Below are positions 35,484-42,373 of a stretch of DNA of 64,000 bases, piece after piece. Made by a program: the position numbers and the translations under genes. Position 1 is the stretch's first letter. Each line of letters opens with the position of its first letter. Source of the stretch: Beijerinckiaceae bacterium. GTDB taxonomy: Bacteria > Pseudomonadota > Alphaproteobacteria > Rhizobiales > Beijerinckiaceae. The stretch spans positions 1 to 64,000 of the forward strand of contig JAPZUD010000006.1 in the NCBI GenBank assembly GCA_027533425.1, read 5' to 3'. Under the pieces are notes generated by a model, which was not told the origin of the DNA, did no database searches, and saw nothing but the letters and a program-made list of their open reading frames with translations.

Positions 35484-36307
35484 GCGCTTGCTCCTTGGCT
35501 GGCGTCGATCGCATCGGTTTGTTCAGTCACGTCAGGATCCAGCGCGAAGGCCTCGCGCTCGATTCGCATGAATTCGAGGCCGAGTGCCCCGACCCTGCGG
35601 TAGAAATTCGCGGCATCGGCCTTGGCGAGGTCGGCAAAGAACCGCTCGGCCCAGGGCTCGATATGCCGCGCGAAGAAACGGTTCTGCTCGGTCACCTCGG
35701 CGACGAAGCGGCGGGCAATAAGCCCCGCCATCGTCTCGAGCAGGAACCCGAGATGGTCCTCCGGTTCCGACATGCCTTCGGAGCGCTCGACACCCAGACG
35801 GCGCATGTCCTGCCGCACCCGCACAAGCGGCCGCTCATACAGGAAACCTGTCAGGTAATACGAGGCATAGGGGAGCAACTCGCCCCGCCCGACACCGATG
35901 AAAAGGTCGAAATGCTCGCGCGCGATCCTGTCTGCGCCCGGCACGTCGGCCGCCTCGGCAATCGCCATGAGGGCCTGCCCCAGAGCGCTGTCATCCCCCT
36001 GCAGGCGCCGGAGGTCGATCAACACGCGCTCGTCCGGCACTTTCAGCAGGAGATGCGAAAGGAGCAGGTACAGCCGCGAGCGCGCCTCATCGATCGCGTC
36101 GAGCGGCGGGGCTTCGTCCGAATGCGGATAAAGGTCGGGGCGCAGGACATGGCGGGGAACTGAAGTGACGTTCTCGACGGCAATGACCCGCTCCGCAGGC
36201 ACACGCGTCCAGATGGAAACCGAGGGCTGCGCGATGCCAAGCAAGCGCGAGAGGGCAGAAATGCCACCTACCGCGCGAATGGCTTCCTGAAGGCCTGCGT
36301 CTCTCAT
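35480..36307 (-). CDS. TorD-family chaperone fused to an N-terminal YdaS/Cro-like helix-turn-helix
   Basis: The 275-residue protein has two parts. Residues 1-62 (LQEAIRAVGGISALSRLLGI, then AQPSVSIWTRVPAERVIAVE) look like a YdaS/Cro helix-turn-helix. Residues 70-255 are a TorD/DmsD-type all-helical chaperone (RSRLYLLLSHLLLKVPDERVL, YASYYLTGFLYERPLVRVRQDM, EPEDHLGFLLETMAGLI and HIEPWAERFFADLAKAD). TorD proteins bind Tat signals of molybdoenzymes during cofactor loading. The fusion suggests coupling of FDH maturation with DNA binding. It lies directly upstream of fdhX-fdoG. Confidence 0.85.
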   Translation of the reverse strand: MRDAGLQEAIRAVGGISALSRLLGIAQPSVSIWTRVPAERVIAVENVTSVPRHVLRPDLYPHSDEAPPLDAIDEARSRLYLLLSHLLLKVPDERVLIDLRRLQGDDSALGQALMAIAEAADVPGADRIAREHFDLFIGVGRGELLPYASYYLTGFLYERPLVRVRQDMRRLGVERSEGMSEPEDHLGFLLETMAGLIARRFVAEVTEQNRFFARHIEPWAERFFADLAKADAANFYRRVGALGLEFMRIEREAFALDPDVTEQTDAIDASQGASA

Positions 36308-36399
36308 CCCGAACCCAAGTTTGCGGCTTTTGCCGTCTTCTAAACTGGAATGGTTCGAGAGTATAGGATGGCCCTATGACGCGCAAGCATATTCATTAT

Positions 36400-37056
36400 T
36401 CAGTTTGGCAGCGCACCGCCATGCCTCCGGCGAGGGAAGATAGTTTCAAGGCTTTCATCGGCGGTTTCCTTGGCAACCATCGGCTCCTCGTCGGAATCCG
36501 CCGGGATCGCGACAATTTGCCCCGCAGCCGGCGAATCAACCACCGGAACCGGTTCGGATAGCTCGGCGCGTGTTTCGTCCTGATTCGCGGCAGGGGTTTC
36601 GGCCGGCAGCCCGGCCGCTTCATCGTCCGCCGGCGCCTCCGGATCCTTTTCGCCCATGATCCGCCGCAGCATGGTCGAGGGGTCAAACCCGGCCTCCATA
36701 GGACCGAAACCCGGCATGGCGTTGGGATCATTGAAATCCCACGCATATTCGGCAAATCGATCCGGCGCGCTCAGGATCGGGTCCAGCACCCACATCTTGC
36801 GCAGCGCGGCATTGCGCAACGCTTCCGGCACACCCTTCTGCAGGAACTGCGTGAAATCGCTCTCCGACGTCAGGGCCTCCAGCGGCGTGAGGGTCGAGAT
36901 GTCGAATTCGGGCTCTGCCTCGACGGGAAGCGCAGGCTCGCCCTCTGCCGCCGCAGACACCGATGACGGATCATCCGGAACCGGTGCGCCGGTCTCCGGC
37001 TCCGGCTTCAGCTTCCGCCGCGACCAGCGACTGAGAAATCCTTCGCCCTGGCTCAT
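36400..37056 (-). CDS. DUF3306 domain-containing protein
   Basis: The 218-residue protein begins FLSRWSRRKLKPEPE, the DUF3306 hallmark, then SALTPLEALTSESDFTQFLQ-like STLTPLEAL and VPEALRNAALRKMWVLDP and YAWDFNDPNAMPGFG. The last 90 residues are acidic, low-complexity and likely disordered. No signal peptide or helix is visible, so it is cytoplasmic. DUF3306 and DUF3305 genes lie side by side in FDH islands of proteobacteria and are presumed maturation factors of unknown chemistry. Confidence 0.88.
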   Translation of the reverse strand: MSQGEGFLSRWSRRKLKPEPETGAPVPDDPSSVSAAAEGEPALPVEAEPEFDISTLTPLEALTSESDFTQFLQKGVPEALRNAALRKMWVLDPILSAPDRFAEYAWDFNDPNAMPGFGPMEAGFDPSTMLRRIMGEKDPEAPADDEAAGLPAETPAANQDETRAELSEPVPVVDSPAAGQIVAIPADSDEEPMVAKETADESLETIFPRRRHGGALPN

Positions 37057-37059
37057 GGC

Positions 37060-37557
37060 CTAGCCTTCCTCGCCCATCGGGCGGCGCGCAAGCCGGTTCG
37101 GATCGGCCCGGTCACGCTTGCGCTTGAAGAATTCGCGCTCGACATGGTGCGTATCGACGAATTGCGCCACGAAATGGGCGATTTCCGGCACCATCGGCAC
37201 GGTATCGACAATGTTCGTACCGGTTTCGGTATGCGCCTCGCCCTCTGCCGGATCAGCTGTCACGGCAACCAGCATCAGCCCCGCCTCGGGATGCTCCTCG
37301 CGCATCGCCACCCAGAGCTTGGGCGCACCGCTCATCATATTGTCGCGGTAATTCGCCGTATCCACCGAGGCGAGGGTGATCCGCGCTGCGCCGGCATAAT
37401 AGCGCTCGCCATCCGGCAGGGTCTCGATCAGCGTCATCGGCGCGGCCTCCGGCAGACCGGGCAGGACAGCCACGGGCGACCAGGTATGGTCGATCCAGGG
37501 GCTGGCGGCCTTGCGCTTCTCGACGATGACGCCCACGGCGATGCTGTCCTCGGCCAT
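37060..37557 (-). CDS. DUF3305 domain-containing protein
   Basis: The 165-residue protein starts MAEDSIAVGVIVEKRKAASPWIDH and contains HTWSPVAVLPG and SGAPKLWVAMR, matching DUF3305. It ends with a basic segment EREFFKRKRDRADPNRLARRP. I use ATG 37557; the track start at 37821 runs into DUF6352. It sits three bases before DUF3306, consistent with a joint role in FDH assembly. Its molecular function is unknown. Confidence 0.88.
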   Translation of the reverse strand: MAEDSIAVGVIVEKRKAASPWIDHTWSPVAVLPGLPEAAPMTLIETLPDGERYYAGAARITLASVDTANYRDNMMSGAPKLWVAMREEHPEAGLMLVAVTADPAEGEAHTETGTNIVDTVPMVPEIAHFVAQFVDTHHVEREFFKRKRDRADPNRLARRPMGEEG

Positions 37558-37568
37558 TGTTCGCCTCC

Positions 37569-38585
37569 TCAGCCGGCATCCGGCGCCAGCGGCAGGCCGG
37601 CAATCAGGTTCTGTGGCTTGATGCGGACCAGCCGGTCCGCTGTGGAGCCCAGCAGCGCGAAAGCCTTCCTGCCGCGCTTGTCGGCGCGGATCCGGGCATG
37701 ATCGGGCAGGGTGAAGGTGAAGAGGGCCAGCAACCGCGCCCGCTGGTCGTCGCTCAGGGCTTCGCCGTTCCAGACGCGGTTGCCGATCGCCGTGCCCTCG
37801 GCATCCAGCGCCACGAACCACGCAAAGCGCTCCTCGGAGAAGGAATCGACCGGCGTGAAAGCGATCTCGATTCCGAGCAGATGCCGGATCCAGCGCGTCA
37901 TCGCCCGCGCCAGGGCAGGCCGGCCATGCGTGGGATTCGTCAGGTCAAAGACCAGATCATGCGCATCGCTGCGGCCGTGATAGCCCGCCGCCGTCTCGGG
38001 CGAGAGCACCTCCAGTTCCGATACGGCCGGCCCGCCGAGCATCGAGAGCAGGGGCGAATGGTCGCGCGCATGCTCGTGCTGCTCGATCGCCTCCTGATCG
38101 GCGAGGAGGACCGAACCCTCGTGGACGGTCACGCGCTGGGTGCGCCAGAAGCATTCGGCGGCGCGCAGCACATGGGCATCCTCTTCCTCGTCGAACGCGT
38201 TCCGCGCAACAAGATGCACCAGTTGCTGGAGGAAGAGCGGCGGAATGCCGGAAAGGTCGCCCCGGACCAGCGAGAGATAGGCGGCCTCGAGGGTCGGCGC
38301 GGCGAGGATCCGGTCCCGGAAGGCGAGGAACAGCCCGAGATTCTCGCGCGCATCGGCATCGGCGATCAGCGCGATCTCATCGGCTGCCACCACCTGCCGC
38401 GGCGTCTCGAGCAGGCTGGCATGCAGGCCGCGCTCGACAGGGCAGGCCTCCGCCGGAGGCACCAGTTCAGGCCGGGCGAGATAGGCGCGCAGGAAAGCAT
38501 CCGTCGCCACGAGACCGCCTCCCTCGATCCGGTCGACAAGGTGATGGCCGCTCGCCACCCAGAAATCAGGCCGTTCCGGAATCAT
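37569..38585 (-). CDS. DUF6352 family protein
   Basis: The 338-residue cytoplasmic protein starts PERPDFWVASGHHLVDR and is mostly helical, with LGLFLAFRDRILAAPTLEAAYLSLVR and VHLVARNAFDEEEDAHVLRAAECFWRTQRV. The text matches the DUF6352 family found in FDH clusters. No catalytic motif stands out. Its start overlaps the DUF6505 stop (ATGA) and it lies 11 bases before DUF3305. Confidence 0.8.
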   Translation of the reverse strand: MIPERPDFWVASGHHLVDRIEGGGLVATDAFLRAYLARPELVPPAEACPVERGLHASLLETPRQVVAADEIALIADADARENLGLFLAFRDRILAAPTLEAAYLSLVRGDLSGIPPLFLQQLVHLVARNAFDEEEDAHVLRAAECFWRTQRVTVHEGSVLLADQEAIEQHEHARDHSPLLSMLGGPAVSELEVLSPETAAGYHGRSDAHDLVFDLTNPTHGRPALARAMTRWIRHLLGIEIAFTPVDSFSEERFAWFVALDAEGTAIGNRVWNGEALSDDQRARLLALFTFTLPDHARIRADKRGRKAFALLGSTADRLVRIKPQNLIAGLPLAPDAG

Positions 38586-39127
38586 GTCCTGTCCGTTCCC
38601 TTCAGGCCGGCCATGCCGGCAAGATCGAGTTGCTCGTCGGGCGCCTCGTCGGGCACCTCCATGAAACTGAAGGCCCGCGAATGCCGTTCATCCGTTCCCG
38701 GCAGCAGGGTCCGGAAGCGCTCGACGATCTCGCCATCCTCGACCACCCGGTGGATCGCGACAAGCACGCCGGGCCCGGGCGCCGCCAGTTCCTCGGCATA
38801 GGCAACCTCGCTTTCCGCCGCCGGCAGGGCCGCCGCGAGATCGGGCGCGCCGCAGCGTGCCACAAGTTGCTCGGCCAGCTGCCGGACCAGCAGGGACCGT
38901 TCGAGATCGGTGGCTTCGACGATCGTCGCCAGGGTTGACCAGCCGAAGCTCTCCACGCCCAGCAGGCCGGAGCGAAAGGCCGAGCGTTCCTTGCCGAGCA
39001 GCCCGTCGACCGGCTGTTCCCAGAACAGGAACGTGCCCGGCACCGCCCACTCGCCGGGCTCGGCCGCGCGCGTGAACACAAAGGCATCGGAGGGATCGAG
39101 GCGGATCGTGCGCAACAATTTCGGCAT
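38582..39127 (-). CDS. DUF6505 family protein; 5' end abuts a MITE-like element
   Basis: The 181-residue product begins MPKLLRTIRLDPSDAFVFTRAAEPGEWAVPG, the family start, so I use ATG 39127. The track start at 39145 adds MSFRPK, which is encoded by the inserted element's terminal repeat. Neither ATG has a good Shine-Dalgarno; the insertion seems to have removed the native one. Function unknown; other FDH clusters carry the same gene next to DUF6352. Translation may depend on coupling to upstream reading. Confidence 0.78.
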   Translation of the reverse strand: MPKLLRTIRLDPSDAFVFTRAAEPGEWAVPGTFLFWEQPVDGLLGKERSAFRSGLLGVESFGWSTLATIVEATDLERSLLVRQLAEQLVARCGAPDLAAALPAAESEVAYAEELAAPGPGVLVAIHRVVEDGEIVERFRTLLPGTDERHSRAFSFMEVPDEAPDEQLDLAGMAGLKGTDRT

Positions 39128-39129
39128 CT

Positions 39130-39162
39130 TAGGGCGAAAACTCATAAAGGAGGCGCATTTGA
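39130..39162 (+). repeat. Left terminal inverted repeat of the MITE
   Basis: 33 bases, TAGGGCGAAAACTCATAAAG then GAGGCGCATTTGA. It pairs with the right repeat with one substitution (T/C) and one single-base indel. It contains the ATG at 39145 that could start DUF6505. Confidence 0.85.
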
Positions 39163-39364
39163 TGGGAGTTTCGGGGTGAAAATGGCCGGAACCGGCGCGC
39201 AGCCTTGACGTCCGTCAGGGCAAGCGTTGGTTTCGAGGCAGTTTCTCTCCGAAACCCCACCGGAGGCGCGGTGAATTTGAATCATCTTTCGCGTCCTTTC
39301 CCTCCCAAACCCGACGGTTTGCTTCGGGAAAGCCCACGAAACCTGATTGGCAAATTCCCTCGCG

Positions 39365-39398
39365 TCAAATGTCGCCTCCTTTATGGGTTTTCGCCCTA
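39365..39398 (-). repeat. Right terminal inverted repeat of the MITE
   Basis: 34 bases; read on the minus strand TAGGGCGAAAACCCATAAAG then GAGGCGACATTTGA. Its first three bases (TAG) are the stop codon of the lipoate/biotin-ligase-like gene. Confidence 0.85.
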
Positions 39399-40139
39399 GC
39401 CCCGCGGTTCGTTGAGCAGCGGATCGAACCAGTCCGGCCGCGCCAGGGCGGGCACCAGCTTTTCCCGCGCCTGCGCCTCGCCGCCCGGGCCCTGGATCAG
39501 CAGGTCGCCATTCTCGTCGATGCCGCGCCGGCCCCTGGACTCACCCTTCTCGAGGAACGAGAGATAGCGTGGCCCGATGCCGGAAAAACCGCGCTCCTGC
39601 CAGGAATCGACCTCGACGAGAAAATGCCGCGAGAACGAGGCGGCGAATGCCGGCGGGTTCCACGCCTCGAACCCCTCGTCATCCAGCGTGGTGATTTCGG
39701 GCGCAAGGCCGACGCCGAGTTCGCGCACGCCCCCGGCCCGCACCATCGCGCCGAAGACCAGCCAGTCCGGCGTCGCCTGGTCCTCCGCCCCCGGCGGATG
39801 GCCGAGTCGCCCCCCGCCGACCAGCGCGCCATCGAAATAGAGCGAGCCGGGATAGCGGATCGTGATCGGCTTTTCCGGCGGAGAGAGCACCGAAAGCGCC
39901 TCCGCGAGGGCATTCATTCCGGCAAAGAAGATTTTCCGTGCCAGCCATAATGGCTCTTCGGGTTCGAGCACCAGGGCGAATTCGATCAGCTCGAAACGGC
40001 CGACATAGTAGAGGCTGCCCGCGCCGCGATGGGCATCCCCCGTCGCGCTGGCCCCGGCCACGGCCGCCTGGAAGGCGTCTTCGCGCTCGCGGAGGCGGAT
40101 CGGGGTGATCAGGGGCGGAAAACGTGCAATATCGTCCAT
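39396..40139 (-). CDS. Biotin/lipoate A/B protein ligase family protein (DUF4444-type)
   Basis: The 247-residue protein starts MDDIARFPPLITPIRLRERED and carries the ligase-like fold: LWLARKIFFAGMNALAEALS, ITIRYPGSLYFDGALVGGGRLG and a C-terminal DUF4444-like part (SRHFLVEVDSWQERGFSGIG, RRGIDENGDLLIQGPGG). The canonical RRxGGG lipoyl-AMP loop is not seen, so true ligase activity is doubtful. Its stop codon TAG comes from the MITE edge. I start at ATG 40139; the longer track start enters the divergent gene. First gene of the minus-strand FDH accessory unit. Confidence 0.78.
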   Translation of the reverse strand: MDDIARFPPLITPIRLREREDAFQAAVAGASATGDAHRGAGSLYYVGRFELIEFALVLEPEEPLWLARKIFFAGMNALAEALSVLSPPEKPITIRYPGSLYFDGALVGGGRLGHPPGAEDQATPDWLVFGAMVRAGGVRELGVGLAPEITTLDDEGFEAWNPPAFAASFSRHFLVEVDSWQERGFSGIGPRYLSFLEKGESRGRRGIDENGDLLIQGPGGEAQAREKLVPALARPDWFDPLLNEPRG

Positions 40140-40303
40140 GGTCCAGCTTTCGAGGCCGTTGTTGTTCCGGAAGGCCTGCCGGGGATCGGGAGGTGCCCCG
40201 AAGATCCCCCCTTGCTTCCGGCGAGACATTCTTATTTGAAGACATTCCAAAAAAGACAAGAGCGGGTGATCAAGACACCCGACCGGAGAGGAGCCGGCAC
40301 CGC

Positions 40304-42370
40304 ATGCCCCCCAGCGCACCCGAAGGCACGCAGATGGACGGCAAGGCGCCGCAGATCGTGGTCTGCTCCTGCGAGAAAACCTTCGTTCCCGACCTCGCGG
40401 CCATGGCGGCCGGCCTCGGCCTCGCCGAAGGTTCGATCGCGGGCTGCTCGAATCTCTGCGGCGCCGAGCAGGACCGGCTCGCCCGGCTGGCCGCCGGCAC
40501 CGGCGGGCTGGTCGTTGCCTGCCGGCAGGAAGAGGCGACGCTCCGCGGCGTGCTCGAGGATGCCGGCTATTCCGGCAGCCAGACCTATCTCGATATCCGC
40601 AATGCCGGTGGCTGGTCGACCGAGAGCGCCGCAGCCGGGCCGAAAATGGCGGCTTTGCTCGCCGGCTCGATGCTCGAGCCACCGGCCCTGCCCTTCGTCA
40701 CGCTCGAGAGCCAGGGCGTGACCCTTGTCTACGGCACCGATGCCACGGCCATCGATGTCGCCCGGCGCCTCGCCGACACGCTCGACGTCACGGTCATCCT
40801 GCGCAGCCCGAAAGAGGTCGCGCCGCCGGCCAGACGGGAATTCCCGATCGCGCGCGGCCGCATCCGCCAGGCCAGCGGCCATCTCGGCGCCTTCCAGCTG
40901 GTCGTCGACGACTTCGCGCTTTCGCTGGCCTCCTCCCGTGCGGCTCTGGCTTTCGGTGATCCGCGCGACCAAGCCCGCTCGACCTGCGACCTCATCCTCG
41001 ATGTCACGGGAGACCGGCCGCTTTTCCCGGCCGATGACCTGCGGGACGGCTATCTCCGCGCCGACCCGCGGGATCCGGTCGCGCTCGACCGGCTGGTGAC
41101 CCGCGCGAAGGATCTCGTCGGCACATTCGACAAGCCGAAATACATCACCTTCGATTCCGGCCTCTGTGCCCATTCGCGCTCGACCATCACGGGATGCACG
41201 CGCTGCCTCGAGATCTGCCCGACAGGGGCCATCACACCGGCGGGAGACCATGTCTCGATCGATCCGCAGATCTGCGCCGGCTGCGGCGGCTGCGCCTCCG
41301 TCTGCCCGACCGGCGCGGCCAGCTATGCGCTGCCGGCGACGGATTACGTCCTGAAGAAGGTGCGGACCATGCTCCGCGCCTATGACCAGGCTGGCGGCCG
41401 TGATGCGACTCTGCTGTTCCACGATGCGGAACACGGCGAACCGATGATCGATGCCCTTGCCCGCTTCGGCGATGGCCTGCCTGCGCGCGTCATCCCCGTT
41501 GCACTCAACGAGGTGACACAGCTCGATCTGGCGGAAGTCGCCGGCAGTTTCGCCTACGGCGCCGCCGCCATCGCGGTGTTGACACACGCGAAACCAAGGC
41601 ACGACATCACCCCGCTGGTCAGGCTCGGCGAAACGCTGGCAAGCCTGCTCCCGGCGCTCGGCCATGCGCCGGAAGCCTTCGCCGTGATCAGCACCGACGA
41701 TCCCGATGCCCTGCTGGCGGGCCTCCGCGCCCTGCCGTCCGGCAGCAAGACGGGCAAGGCCAGCTTCCTGCCGCTCGGCGCGAAACGCCCGCTCACCATG
41801 CTCGCCCTGCGGGAATGGCATGCGGTCGCACCGGAGCGGCCGGCAGTGGTGCCGCTCGCCAAAGGCGCCGGCTTCGGCAAGGTCGAGGTCAACGCGGAAG
41901 GTTGCACGCTCTGCCTGTCCTGCGTCTCGACCTGCCCGGTCGATGCGCTCAGCGCCAATCCGGACCGGCCCGAACTGCGCTTCCAGGAGGATCTCTGCGT
42001 GCAATGCGGCCTCTGCCAGGCCACCTGCCCGGAAAAGGTCATTACCCTCGTTCCGCAACTCGATTTCACCCGGATCAATGCCAGCCCGGTCACGCTGAAG
42101 CACGAGGAACCCTATCCCTGCGACAAATGCGGCAAGCTCTTTGGCACGCGCTCGACCATCGAGAAGATCAAGACCAAGCTCGGTGGCAAGCACTGGATGT
42201 TCTCGGGCCCGAATGCCGACCGGCTGAAGCTGATCGGCTATTGCGATGATTGCCGCATCGAGACGGCCACGCTGCAGGGCTTCGACCCCTATGCCGGCCC
42301 GGAGCGCCCGCGCGTCCGGACGACCGAGGATTACTTCCGGGCCCATCCCGAGGATCCGGACAAGAGCTGA
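40304..42370 (+). CDS. Large multi-cluster 4Fe-4S ferredoxin-type protein
   Basis: The 688-residue cytoplasmic protein has four 4Fe-4S motifs: CTRCLEICPTGAI and CAGCGGCASVCPTGA (about 300-350) and CTLCLSCVSTCPVDA and CVQCGLCQATCPEKV (about 535-580). Near the C-terminus two CxxC pairs (YPCDKCGKLFG and YCDDCR) resemble a zinc ribbon. The N-terminal part has cysteines in VVCSCEKTF and GCSNLCGAEQD. It probably moves electrons or supports FDH assembly; it is divergent from the FDH accessory genes with a 164-base shared promoter region. I use ATG 40304. Confidence 0.85.
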   Translation: MPPSAPEGTQMDGKAPQIVVCSCEKTFVPDLAAMAAGLGLAEGSIAGCSNLCGAEQDRLARLAAGTGGLVVACRQEEATLRGVLEDAGYSGSQTYLDIRNAGGWSTESAAAGPKMAALLAGSMLEPPALPFVTLESQGVTLVYGTDATAIDVARRLADTLDVTVILRSPKEVAPPARREFPIARGRIRQASGHLGAFQLVVDDFALSLASSRAALAFGDPRDQARSTCDLILDVTGDRPLFPADDLRDGYLRADPRDPVALDRLVTRAKDLVGTFDKPKYITFDSGLCAHSRSTITGCTRCLEICPTGAITPAGDHVSIDPQICAGCGGCASVCPTGAASYALPATDYVLKKVRTMLRAYDQAGGRDATLLFHDAEHGEPMIDALARFGDGLPARVIPVALNEVTQLDLAEVAGSFAYGAAAIAVLTHAKPRHDITPLVRLGETLASLLPALGHAPEAFAVISTDDPDALLAGLRALPSGSKTGKASFLPLGAKRPLTMLALREWHAVAPERPAVVPLAKGAGFGKVEVNAEGCTLCLSCVSTCPVDALSANPDRPELRFQEDLCVQCGLCQATCPEKVITLVPQLDFTRINASPVTLKHEEPYPCDKCGKLFGTRSTIEKIKTKLGGKHWMFSGPNADRLKLIGYCDDCRIETATLQGFDPYAGPERPRVRTTEDYFRAHPEDPDKS

Positions 42371-42373
42371 TCG

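Larger units (their letters stand above)
39130..39398. mobile_element. MITE-like element with 33/34-bp terminal inverted repeats
   Basis: The 269-base interval begins TAGGGCGAAAACTCATAAAG and ends with the inverted copy. No transposase gene is present. TA occurs at both outer edges, consistent with a TA target duplication such as IS630/Tc1-mariner elements make. It lies between DUF6505 and the ligase-like gene, and its right edge forms the TAG stop of that gene. The interior is less GC-rich than its surroundings and holds no recognisable gene beyond a 47-codon minus ORF (39142-39285). Confidence 0.75.

Noticed and set aside
36376-36561. 61-residue plus-strand ORF near the DUF3306 gene
   Set aside because: Mostly antisense to the disordered tail of DUF3306 and lacks a Shine-Dalgarno.
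39205-39399. 64-residue plus-strand ORF inside the MITE
   Set aside because: Starts with TTG without a ribosome binding site and reads through both the interior and the terminal repeat; no coding signs.
40232-42346. 704-residue minus-strand ORF opposite the ferredoxin gene
   Set aside because: The plus strand encodes intact 4Fe-4S motifs; the minus ORF is a GC-rich shadow.
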